NCBI GenBank assembly: GCA_028752905.1
Contig: JAQNBH010000011.1
Span: 2,347,803 to 2,411,802, forward strand
Direction of reading: 5' to 3'
From: Cladorhizidae sp. MBARI D1340-BT2
Taxonomy: Eukaryota > Porifera > Demospongiae > Poecilosclerida > Cladorhizidae
DNA: 64,000 nucleotides
Shown: positions 45,661-56,100 of the stretch, piece by piece
Layout: every line of letters begins with the position of its first letter
Position numbering within the stretch: the stretch's first letter is position 1
Position numbers and translations under genes: made by a program
Notes under the pieces: generated by a model
What the model saw: the letters and a program-made list of their open reading frames with translations, nothing else
What the model was told of the DNA's origin: nothing
Databases searched by the model: none

Positions 45661-46115
45661 GGGTCCTGTCTTTGGCACCTCTCCCCCCATCGTTATCCCC
45701 AAACAAACTCATTATTTTGCTGTAATAATCATTAAAAGTTAGTTCATGTTTTTTCCCTTCTAGTAGTCATTGTCATTCATTGTTTGTACGTACTGAGTGA
45801 GGGCCTATCTCGAGGCTCAACAGAACAATCAAATTATTAAGTTTAGTAGCTGTCTCTTCATTTTGCAATTGTATTGATTATCATGATGACACGATGAGCA
45901 TCGTTTGTTCTAGCACCTAGCTTCTACCGTGGCCCAAATCCTAGCTCTTGTCCTGGCTCGAATCTTAGCTGAGCCCAAACGGGTACTGATTTTGTTATGA
46001 TGCCAAGAATTTCTTGAGTCATGACCGTTGCCGACCCTTTCCTTCGTATGAAACGCAGCCTGCCATTTGATTCTGGCGCCAAAAGGGAAAAAATAGGCAC
46101 AGTGTCGAGTCAAGA
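45661..46115. other. No gene seen
   Basis: No supportable coding sequence. It may be 5' flank of the candidate exon at 46116. Confidence 0.4.
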
Positions 46116-46216
46116 ATGGCTGAAGATGCTGAGTTACTTGAGTTGAGGGAAATGGCTAAACGTGAGGGACTTTGGATCCCAACTGGATATGGTAAAAATG
46201 CTTTCGCCATAATGTG
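46116..46216 (+). CDS. Candidate first exon with Walker-A-like PTGYGKN
   Basis: ATG at 46116 opens an acidic then basic peptide containing ELREMAKREGLWIPTGYGKN, followed by AFAIM and then a gtgagt donor at 46217. PTGYGK followed by a hydrophobic stretch is common in RecQ-like helicases of invertebrates. No second exon was found within the next kilobase, so this may be chance or a retro-fragment. Confidence 0.25.
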
Positions 46217-47400
46217 GTGAGTATTACAAGAACATGGGTGGTCAATCTTTGTTAAGTTGGCTTTTGAAACCCTCTAGCAGTGTTTAGGTTTAGTCATGGT
46301 ACCAGGACCATTATACCAATACTAGTTGCTATAGGTGGTGGTCAATCAAAGTGAAGCCACCTCCCAAGCAAGTAGTCGAGGCAGCTACACTCCCAACACA
46401 CTAAGAGTAGAGAGGTGAAAGAATTATCACTACTGCAAAAAATATTGCAGTCCAATCAGATTGGTTGAGTGCAATATTAAATTCCCTGTTTATTACACGT
46501 GCATGCACCTAAAACTTGCAATAGTTACTTGATCAGATGGCTAGCCCAATGGCTGTGGCTCAGAAAGAAGTTTGACGAGGGAGGTCCAAACTATTTTCAT
46601 GGTTTGCCATAACTTTTTAATGCTTCATCCATTTGCTTTTGCTTCATCCATTTTTTGCTTCATCCATTTTCAATAATTTTTGTCTCAAAAGATAGCCATT
46701 CTGTGTGCATTCCAATTAGTGGTGTAGCAATCAAGTGGGTGGGGTTTAATTACTTGCAATAGCAGGTCATTTTACAAACCACCTTATACCCTGGAGCTAT
46801 TAGAGTACATACCCACAGATACAGTGTATGAATGACAGATGGCTAGCCTTGTGGCTGTGGCTTAGGAGAAAGTTGGACTGACCGTTGCTAGAGCTATAGA
46901 TAATGCTACTAAAAAGTGGCCACACCCAGATGAAACCTTGAAAAATTGTGGAGGCTGGATGTGTTTGACTTTCTCCTATGGGAAGAGCTTGTGCTTTGCC
47001 TGTGTGCCCCTGGTCTTTAATGAGCTGAGCTACTATCAACTGATAAGACATCAATCCTTGTGGTAATTGCTCCATTACAGTTGTTGAAAGACCAGGTTAG
47101 ACAGCTCTAAGGCCAATAAATCAGTACAAAGTGTGTTATCTAGCTAGCTGTAACTCGGGTTCAGAACTTCATCTTGATGAGCTTGTCCTGTGTCTATATC
47201 ATATACAAGAACACTGTAGCAGAGAGATAGGACATGAAGTTGCAAATGGTGACCATCAGTTGATCTATACAATGACATAACATGAGACCAACAAATTGGG
47301 AACCAGGGTGTTCAGAGCAGATGTACTTGTGCGAAGTTCCAGTCTCTGTTTAAGATAAGTAAGCTATTGAATTGCTTGGATAGTATGCACAACGTTTTCA
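46217..47400. other. No gene seen
   Basis: Repetition of gcttcatccatttt near 46622-46675, and two similar blocks (gatggctagcccaatggctgtggct at 46537-46561, and its echo at 46837-46861). No coding feature is supported. Confidence 0.4.
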
Positions 47401-47515
47401 ATGAACTCTCAGTTGACATAGTGCAGATGCACTTACTCGACATTTTGATGTTTCGGCAATTTAGCCGAAACGTTGAGACTAACCGAGTTGATTGTCGAGA
47501 ATTGCATGTGCATAA
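47401..47515 (-). ncRNA. Hammerhead-like mini-element, degenerate minus copy
   Basis: The family tail atgtcaactgagagttcat is read on the minus strand from the left edge. The arms tgcagatgcacttactcgac and gtcgagaattgcatgtgca are complementary with mismatches. The core tttcggcaatttagccgaaa is a perfect hairpin ending in CCGAAACGTT, but there is no CTGATGA. Confidence 0.4.
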
Positions 47516-47807
47516 TGTTTGTCAGATAATTTCTTTCATATAGTAATGTTTATCTGAAAAACAGTTCCTACATGCACTGGTGTTCCTTAAAGCAAGCTAT
47601 CCAGTCATCAATTCACTCATTACAATTGTATCCTTGATGATCACTTTCCACAACTCACTAATGCACAGGTGGATCAGGGCTGGAAATATTGGGGGGACGG
47701 GGGGGGGGGGGGGGCTGTGGAGGGATGTGATTTTTATCAGCTGGTGGGTAATGTCATTTAAAGAAAAGGAATACAATACAAAGCATATGGTTAATGTCAT
47801 TTAATTT
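47516..47807. other. Spacer with G16 tract
   Basis: A run of 16 G at 47699-47714. From 47755 a block including aaaggaatacaatacaaagc is repeated near 50085-50135. Confidence 0.5.
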
Positions 47808-48556
47808 AAGGGGGTTGATGGTATTTTTAAATTTTTACTTATGGTTACAACTTTAGAGCTCCGTAGATTATGCAAACTTCATGGTATGGACTTGATATAT
47901 AGCTCAAAAGATAGGTCTCTCTTGGTGTTCTCTTTTGATACTAAAATATGTTTCATAGGTATAACTATAGGCAAGTTACTAGACCCTAAAGTGGAGGGAC
48001 CTCAAAAACCTGAATCCCTGCAACCTCCGCCAAAATAACTCCAGATTGCTAAGTGCCAAAAAAATTAAAATGGTACGAGTGGCTAGAGGAAGCCCTAGCG
48101 CATGCAATGACCTTTTTCATTAGGCGTTAAAATTGTAGTACGTGGGTGCGAAATTGAGGGCGTTGATTTTCAACGCCCTCAATTTTCCACCCACCGCTTG
48201 ACCAGGTAATACATTTTTAACGCCTAATGAAAAAGGTCGTTGCATGCTCTAGACTCGAGAGCTTCCTCTAGCCACTCGTACCATTTTCGATTTTTTTGCA
48301 CTTAGCAATCTGGAGTTATTTTGGTGGAGGTTGCAGGGATTCAGGTTTTTGAGGTCCTTCCACTTTAGGGTCTAGTAACTTGCCTATAGTTATACCTATG
48401 AAACATATTTTAGTATCAAAAGAGAGCACACAGACAGACCTATCTTTTGAGCTATATATCAAGTCTATACCATGAAGGTTGCAGAATCTACGGAGCTCTA
48501 AAGTTGTAATCACAAGTTTTAAAAAAATATTAAAAAATACCATTGTCTCCCCTTGA
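47808..48556. mobile_element. Foldback element, near-perfect 350-bp arms
   Basis: The left arm (about 47808-48165) and the right arm (about 48175-48556) are reverse complements, with a central palindrome attgagggcgttgat/ttttcaacgccctcaat. Ends start AAGGGG. Partial arms of the same element occur at 9660-9965 and 12156-12440. Each arm has an open reading containing LELRR.CKLHG and KICFIGITIGKLLDP, but differences between arms are mostly amino-acid changing, so I do not call it a gene. Confidence 0.85.
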
Positions 48557-48716
48557 AAGTATATAGTCCAACTTCAACAGCGATTTCCCACATTTCCAAA
48601 AAAAAGAGCCTTTTTGAATTTCAAAGAAGGATATCTCTAAGAAAAATTAGTGTGTACCTACTTAATTGTATATCATTTTATAGCTCTGTCTTTGCTCTAT
48701 GATTTAATAGAGTTAC

Positions 48717-49669
48717 TTAACCCTCTCACCGGCATAAGCGCCTGTAGGCGCGAAATGGTATTACCGCTACTAAAATAATTTAAAAAAATTAACCATTCAA
48801 CAAAAAAATTAAAAATATATATTTTCGCATAGCTAAAGCTTGGCTGTATGACAATTTAAAATATAACATATGTGTAACGTAGGTAACCATGAAAAACGTG
48901 ACGTCAAACTTCACTTCCGGTTTTGGAATATAGATGTCGGTTCGATATAATTGAGATGATGTTATCGGTTGCATTTTTATGATGATTTTTGCCTCTCCAA
49001 GAGTGATAACTCTTGAGAAGATAAAGAAAATACCCATGCTTACTTCGGAAGCCATGAGGTTGACGTGAATGAGCTAGCAGCTCGACAAGATCTGTCATTG
49101 GTAGCCCTAGCCCTTGCCCACCTGCTGCTACCTCTCTTGCTGGTATGCATGTAACATAATCTAGTAATGTAAAGGTATAATAAGATTTATTCTGATATAT
49201 TTAGGTCCTTCAAACATCTCTCCTTCTGACTCTAATGAGTCATTGATACAAGTACCCCTTCCTATTCAGCTCCATGTTATGATATTCACAGTTATGTGGT
49301 TGTTGCCAGCTTCATATAATGATATTCATAATTATATGTTTGCCAAAAATATATTCTTCTATTGTCAGTTACCTTCTATTGTCAGTTATTAACCTGTCAC
49401 TCAATGAGCAATAGTAAACTGTTGAAAATTCTTAGTGGACATAATAATGAAAGCCAGAAACAGTTCCTGTTTCTTATAATGAGATTCACGATGTTGTGGC
49501 TTATTGCTAGACCACCAAATTTTGTTACAATATTCATCCACTCATTAGCTATCACTTGATATATGGTTGCTAGGTACTTTACATCATGCATCTTTAAATA
49601 TAATATATATTAAGAAAATCATTAATTTTGAGAGAAAAACCTCTGTAAAGTTACCGGTGAGAGGGTTAA
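48717..49669. mobile_element. Short piggyBac derivative with TTAA ends
   Basis: TTAA (48717-48720) followed by ccctctcaccgg, and ccggtgagaggg followed by TTAA (49666-49669): 12-bp perfect terminal inverted repeats bounding 945 bp. A small palindrome gcgcctgtaggcgc lies just inside the left end. Interior codons on the plus strand (HAYFGSHEVDVNELAARQDL) resemble a piggyBac N-terminus, so it is probably an internally deleted element that needs a transposase supplied in trans. Confidence 0.85.
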
Positions 49670-50230
49670 GTAGTAGCTATAAGCACTTCCAAGTTATAAG
49701 TTTATTCACAACTGTCCTTAGTGGCAATTAAAAGCGCTAGCACGCAGCCAATTGTACAGCTGGTAGTGCACTTAGCAAGCACTATTTAACTCTATTAAAT
49801 CACTCATTAGTGTCTAAGCAATATTACCAAGAGTTTTGGAAGCCATAGCTGTTTTATTTTTTTAGCTAGGCTTTGTAGGGTTTTAAGGTTGATTTTTCTC
49901 ACTTTCCCCAGCTTTCTGCATGCCACACACTGTATACATACCCTATCCTCAATTTTTTTATGTTTTTTTGAAGCACTAAGAGAGATCTATCTTTTGAGCA
50001 TAAAATCACTGGCATAGGGGGTGTAGTTCAGGAGTTACGGCCATTGAAAGAGGTGAGAGATGGGCCATACTGGCCTTAAAGAAAAGGAATACAATAAAGA
50101 AAAGGAATACAATACAAAGCATATGGTTAATGTCATTTAATTTTAAGTAAAGGAATACAATAGAAAGCATTGATGTAATTACATTCATGAAGGTTCAGTA
50201 TTCCTAAATGTGACGAAATAATTTCTTCTT
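49670..50230. other. No gene; partial repeat of 47755 block
   Basis: The string aaagaaaaggaatacaatac and the following tatggttaatgtcatttaat (about 50080-50145) repeat 47758-47810. The elements between may have inserted into an older repeat. Confidence 0.5.
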
Positions 50231-50267
50231 ATAGTATTAGCAGCAATAAATTCCTTTGCAATTTGTA

Positions 50268-51433
50268 CTAGATCAAAGAGTCAGTTAAGTGCTTGTGAAT
50301 ATGAAGTGTCATGCAGTTGTTAAGTCGTTGTTCAGACATAGATGAACGTAAATAAGTAAGTACTCTTCGCAAAGCTGAAAATGATTGCTCGGATGTGGCT
50401 GATGTTATGGGAACTGTGAGGTATAATCGTAGAAGTTTGTGTACTTCAAACAGCATAGATTTGTACACTGTGTGTGTGTTCATTGCTTCACATATGGTAT
50501 GCACTGATGTAACCTGTTTTGCACTAGGAAGAGCTCGTTGAACTAAATCAGCAGACATTGGAAGCTGATTTTGCTGGTGATCAAAATCAAGATCATTTTT
50601 GTAGCGCAGGAGGTTTTAACTACCTGAAGATCCTCTTCATAATTTACGCTTTTAGCAGAAGATTTTCAACAGAGAGGATAGGTGGTAATAATCCACTCTG
50701 ATCAAACCTGTCATCCAATTCTTGAAGAAGTAAATCACAAGCTTCAAAATTGATGGCGGAAGTAATCTCTTGGTGTATTGTACCTACTGTATGTGACTGG
50801 CTTCCAATCATCCAGTCTCCTTGGTACTCCCTTGTAACGAGGTAATTGGGGTCCAGTTATATTCAACTTCTGTGCAGTATCAACCACATCATCATAGAAG
50901 TGACGAAAAGCTTCATCTTTCCGTTGCCTTTTGTAGACAGCTTTAGCTAGGTTTATAGCTGAAAGTGCTTCTTGGATGGTTGTGTCTTTACCCTGCAATG
51001 ATTTAGACAATGTTTCTGAAGCTCCAAAGATAAGATATCCTAATTTCAGTCCAAACAATTTTGAAAACTTATCTAAAGCAGTTAAAAGACTAGCAGCTTT
51101 TAGTCCGTACTCATCTCTTGTGGTCAGGTGCACTTCATCGAAGGTGTCCATTAAAACAGTGTAGTCAGTTAAAATGGCACCTATTGCCCCTGTTCTAGCT
51201 ATCCATCTGGTAGGACAGAGCAATTTGATGGTTACACCATACTCTTCAGATTGTGCCAATTTCTCTGAAAATATATGTGCTCTTTTGGGTGAAAACTTGA
51301 TTAACTTGGCTATTTCCCTGACTGTATCCAGTGCATCTCGTATCTCGTAATGGGAGTTTACACCCTGTATCTTGCAAGCATAAATTAAGACAGTGAGCCA
51401 AACAATGCACTGGAAAGTCTGCAGGAACTTCAT
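50268..51433 (-). pseudogene. hAT transposase, ZMYM1-like, 5'-truncated
   Basis: From 51433: SHYEIRDALDTVREIAKLIK, FSPKRAHIFSEK, LLCPTRWIARTGAIGAIL, LDKFSKLFGLKLGYLIFGAS and AINLAKAVYKRQRKDEAFRH, then GPQLPRYKGVPRRLDDW (to 50744). After a break (50560-50740) it resumes with LLRLYLTVPITSATSEQSF and SALRRVLTYLRSSMSEQRLN (50268-50558), the hAT dimerisation block. This is the C-terminal half of the proteins called zinc finger MYM-type 1-like. The N-terminal TTF finger and first catalytic Asp are missing; similarity stops near a poly-C stretch at 51450. Confidence 0.75.
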
Positions 51434-52639
51434 TCCTTATTTTGCTCTGCCCCCCCTTGAGTATTATTGGGGGGGGCTCCAGCTCCTCCAGCCCCCCCCC
51501 CCCCTATATATGTAATGTTGCTGTCCTTCAAAACTGCTCTCCTGCCTTCCTGTTCTTTGGTCTGATCAGACTCCAAGAAAGACATTGACAACCAAGATTA
51601 TTATACATGAAATGTTTTCCGTGAATGTAAAGTTTTTTGTGTTGATGTACATAGAGGTACACCAATGTATACTTACCCATACCATGCAGCTAGAATCTAG
51701 ATGTAGATGCAGAGCTTAGGGTAGTTTAGAACAGCCACATCCCGAGTTTGGAGCAGTGACCTAGCCAGATGGAGTGCAGAAATGCATCAATAAAATATGC
51801 GTGGTTTATAATTTCTACGTGAAAATGAATTCCGCTGTAAGCTGGAGGGGTTGTGTTGGCTACGTAGAATTTTCTAAGCAACAACTCGAAGTATTATGTT
51901 TCACCAGACCATCTGTATACTCTTAGCATGTTGTGGGTGTGGCTATGCCGGGTTACCACATAAGTGACCTTTTTCAGTTTCACAGTTCACAGTGACTAAA
52001 TTAAGTTTGCTAATTGCAGTTCAGTGTGAGTAGTTGCTAATTGAAAGCGAACAAGTAAAAATATTCCTAAGCAAATATATAGTAGATGAAACACTGTAAA
52101 TCTGGAATACTTTATGTTTAAAATAATCCGTCAGTTACTGTATCAAAATATTTCATGCCGTTATATTTTCGTAGAACTCGTAGATTACAAGTTTAAAATT
52201 TTAACTGATGCGACTGATCGTTAGACAATATGCAAGGCCTTTGAAGAGCAGTAAATAAAGCTTTGGATGAGCCATTCTGTGAAAGAGGCTATCATGGTTG
52301 TGGAGATATAATGGGAACCAACAGTTGAGGATTGTGAAAGAGAGCCATTAACAAAGAGATCGCTATCTAGTAGCTTGCAGTGAAATAAGAATGCACTAGG
52401 AAACTGCCCAAGTTGTGTTCACTTCTCAGAAGTTCAAATATCTTAGGGAGAGTGATATTTCTAGCACTTTTAGAATCAAGCTCTCCTCTGCCCAGCACGA
52501 GTGGAAGCTAATGCATAATCATTTCCCCCCCTAGTTTTTAATTTCCGTTGGTTAGCAGGGCTACGAAAATTATCATTTCAGCAACTACTAAGTGAAATGG
52601 AAATAAAACTACAAATCAATGAAATACTAATTATATAGG
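51434..52639. other. No gene; C7/G8 hairpin and C14 tract
   Basis: Facing C and G runs at about 51449-51476 could form a hairpin, and 14 C lie at 51492-51505. The rest shows nothing coding. Confidence 0.45.
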
Positions 52640-53660
52640 TAGTCTGAAATGCTAAACAGGAACTGTGAAATGCTAAACAGGAACTGTGTAAGGAACTGTG
52701 AAATGCTAAACTAAATGTAAGGAACTGTGAAATGCTAAACTAAATGTAAGGAACTGTGAAATGCTAAACTAAATGATAGGAACTGTGAAATACACACATA
52801 TAGGAACTGTGAAATACTAAACTAAAGGATAGGAACTGTGAAATACTAAACTAAATGTATAGGAACTGTGAAATACACACACATATATATATAGGAACTG
52901 TGAAATGCTAAACTAAATGATAGGAACTGTGAAATACATATATATATAGGAACTGTGAAATACTAAACTAAATGATAGGAACTGAAATACACACACATAT
53001 ATAAAGGAACTGTGAAATGCTAAACTAAATGATAGGAACTGTGAAATACATATATATATAGGAACTGTGAAATACTAAACTAAATGATAGGAACTGTGAA
53101 ATACATATATATATAGGAACTGTGAAATACTAAACTAAATGATAGGAACTGTGAAATACATATATATATAGGAACTGTGAAATACTAAACTAAATGATAG
53201 GAACTGTGAAATACACACACATATATATATAAAGGAACTGAAATGCTAAACTAAATGATAGGAACTGTGAAATACATATATATATATATAGGAACTGTGA
53301 AATGCTAAACTAAATGATAGGAACTGTGAAATGCTAAACTAGTATAGGAATGCCTAAACTAATTGTTATCTAATTGTATAACAACTGTGAAATGCTCGAC
53401 TTAATTAATTGTATAGGAATGATTGTGTAGAAATGCTTAACTAATTATAAAGGAATGCTAAACTAATTGTATAACAACCGTGAAATGCTCAACTTAATTG
53501 TATAGGAGTGAGATTGTGTAGAGATGCTAAACTAATTATAAAGGAATGCTAAACTAATTGTATAGGACTGCTAAACTAATTGTATGGCACTGCTAAAGGA
53601 ATTCTAAACTAATTGTATAGGAATGCCTTGTATAGGAAAGTAATTACTATGAAATGCTAA
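52640..53660. repeat. Minisatellite, ggaactgtgaaatgctaaac units
   Basis: About 35 irregular units. Two spacers alternate: taaatgatag after the main unit, or a run of (at) and (ac) dinucleotides. Units decay toward 53400-53660, where aaggaatgctaaactaattg prevails. Confidence 0.9.
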
Positions 53661-54723
53661 ACTGGTATTGATGCTAAACTGGTATTGATCGTGATTCCTT
53701 TGAAAGCAACTCTTCCTCACCACATATATTGATCCAAGTATGATGTTAATTGGTACTGACACACCCTCTTATCCTCTTCAAATTGATTATAACTGAATAT
53801 AATTATTTTGTGATTTAATACCGATTCCAGTATGCTTTGTGTGTGAACTCTGGTAGCAGAGACCACTAACTCAGACAGTTGCATGTCCTGCCACTGGCAG
53901 TAAAGATGCAGCTCGGTGATATGTGGCCTACTAGTCTGAATGTGTTATGGTGCTGACAGCTCCATGTGCCTGGATCATGGGTAGAATTGTTGGAGTATCT
54001 CTACTGGGGACAGCTACCATGCGCAATTAAATAACGGAACTGCTCAATATGGCCAATCTGGTGTACGTGATGTACTGTATTTCCTCAAATAGGCCGTACG
54101 AACATTCAATCCATAAGCTGCCTGCTGTGCAAACTATTCGAGGGTGTGAACTGATCGAGGGTGAGCCCTATTTCACTGAGCATGGGCACCAGCTTAGGAG
54201 GAAAGGCACATGGGTGCCTAGTGTTGTCCTAGCTCTTAGGGCGTGCCCTCAGTCACAGTTGACGAGACGATTGCGCAGTGTTGCTTATTAGCAGTTGTTG
54301 TTGGAACAAGACGATGTGAAAAATATAGATTCCACTATTATTAAGGAATTTATTAAGCAGTTAGAACAGTTAGTCATCCTCTATAACAGCTTCAACCTGT
54401 TATGGGTCCTCCTCAAACTTTCCCTCGCTGATGCTGGTGAAGGGATCATCTACACTGTTGTCAATATTGTTGAGGCCAACGGTCTCTCTGTGGTGTTGGC
54501 CTCTGCATCATAGGATGTGTTTGCAGGTGCTGCCTGTGATGGAAAGTTCCTCTGCCATGGTTGAACTGGAACTGCACATGAGACACAAGACCACACACAC
54601 ACGCACAATATTTGCTATCGTTGCTCGTGTATTAATTGTCAAATAAGGGTGTGGTATTACCGTATATGTGCACAAACAATTCAAAGTGATTGAGGAAATA
54701 TGGTATCCATCTTTCTGAAGACT
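53661..54723. other. Unrecognised short ORFs
   Basis: Plus-strand readings at 54049-54291 and 54295-54513 are open but match no family I know; splice signals are not evident. I would not call them genes without transcripts. Confidence 0.3.
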
Positions 54724-54900
54724 TAGACATCCTGAGTGCTTGTGCACAAATTGCCATTCGTCAATCTGTACTGCAATCCCAGGCCACTGATTTAGGTGTG
54801 TGCTACACAGATACTGAGCGCACAATTCCCTTAGCCACTGGTTAACAACCTGGTTAGTATAGCCCACTTCCTGCGCTGTATCAGGCCAAGGATGCTGCCT
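54724..54900 (-). pseudogene. Merlin/IS1595-like transposase fragment
   Basis: The minus reading DTAQEVGYTNQVVNQWLREL, CAQYLCSTHL, then GIAVQIDEWQFVHKH resembles the helix-turn-helix end and the first catalytic block (V.IDE..F) of ISXO2/IS1595-type transposases, which in animals are Merlin elements. Only about 60 residues remain, with no later catalytic motif. Confidence 0.45.
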
Positions 54901-55134
54901 AGCCCATCACTATATGAAATTTTGCTTACAAACCCCCCCCCCCCCCCCCCCCAAAACACCCAAAACTTGCTGAATGTACGAGCATATCAGAGATTAGCAG
55001 TCATCTGGAGGTGCAGCTAGCGCTCCCTATATTATTGTGGTGCACTTTTTAAAACAGATTACAACCCTCCCATCCACCCCAAACCTAAAGCTTGTCATGT
55101 ATCAGCTATATCAGCTAAAACCCAGTCAATATGC
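54901..55134. other. C20 tract and spacer
   Basis: A run of 20 C at 54933-54952. No gene. Confidence 0.6.
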
Positions 55135-55350
55135 TGCTAAATGAGTTTCAGCGGATAGTAAGCCGATATTAGAAGTTTCTAAATGGGCTTAAGCCAATTT
55201 TAGAAGCTTCTAAATGTGTCTAAGCCGATATTAGAAGCCTCTAAATGGGATTCAGCAGATATTAGAAGCTTCTAAATGGATTCAAGCTGATATTAGAAGT
55301 TTCAAAATGGATTTCAGCAGATATTAGAAGCTTGTAAATGGGTTTCCGCC
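55135..55350. repeat. About 38-bp tandem repeat, six units
   Basis: Units contain gatattagaagcttctaaat followed by gggattcagca or gggcttaagcc variants. Confidence 0.85.
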
Positions 55351-55623
55351 AATATTAGTTCCCAAAAGACTCCCAAGCGTGCCGAAGTTCTTCTCTAAGG
55401 ATGCAAACCGGCAGCACAAGAATTACTGAAAGTGTGGGAAGAACCCTTGAAGTTCATATTCAAGGGTCCATGTTTCTATCTCTGTTTCCACTGGCATAAC
55501 AATAGGTCATTTCATAAACACTTGAGTGCCAGAAGACTAAGTGCACATCCACGACCACTCGTGATTGTGGCTAAGCAAAACTACAATGTGGTGCTTTTAG
55601 TAGAAGTTGCCTTTTTACTAAGC

Positions 55624-56075
55624 TACACTATTGATCTCCTTACACTCTTTACTATTAACCTCCCTACACTGTTTACTATTGACCTCCCTATATTGACCTC
55701 CCTACACTATTTACTATTGACCTCCCTACACTGTTTACTATTGACCTCCCTACACTGATGACTATTGACCTCCCTATATTGACCTCCCTACACTATTTAC
55801 TATTGACCTCCCTACACTGTTTACTATTGACCTCCCTACACTGATGACTATTGACCTCCCTACACTGATGACTATTGACCTCCCTACACACTGTTTACTA
55901 TTGACCTCCCTACACACACTGTTTACTATTGACCTCCCTACACTATTTACTATTGACCTCCCTACACTCTTTACTATTGACCTCCCTACACTCTTTACTA
56001 TTGACCTCCCTACACTGTTTACTATTGACCTCCCTACACTGTTTACTATTGACCTCCCTACACTATTGACCTGCT
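55624..56075. repeat. 24-bp minisatellite
   Basis: Units of tttactattgacctcccta followed by cactg or cactc, with a few units lacking the first part or carrying tgatgac. Twenty-four bases keep one frame open, giving LFTIDLPT repeats; this is a repeat artefact, not a gene. Confidence 0.9.
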
Positions 56076-56100
56076 ATACACAATTGACCTGTCCTACACT

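Noticed and set aside
45910..46210. Minus-strand ORFs opposite the candidate exon at 46116
   Set aside because: No motif or splice logic; the plus-strand reading with PTGYGKN is more plausible.
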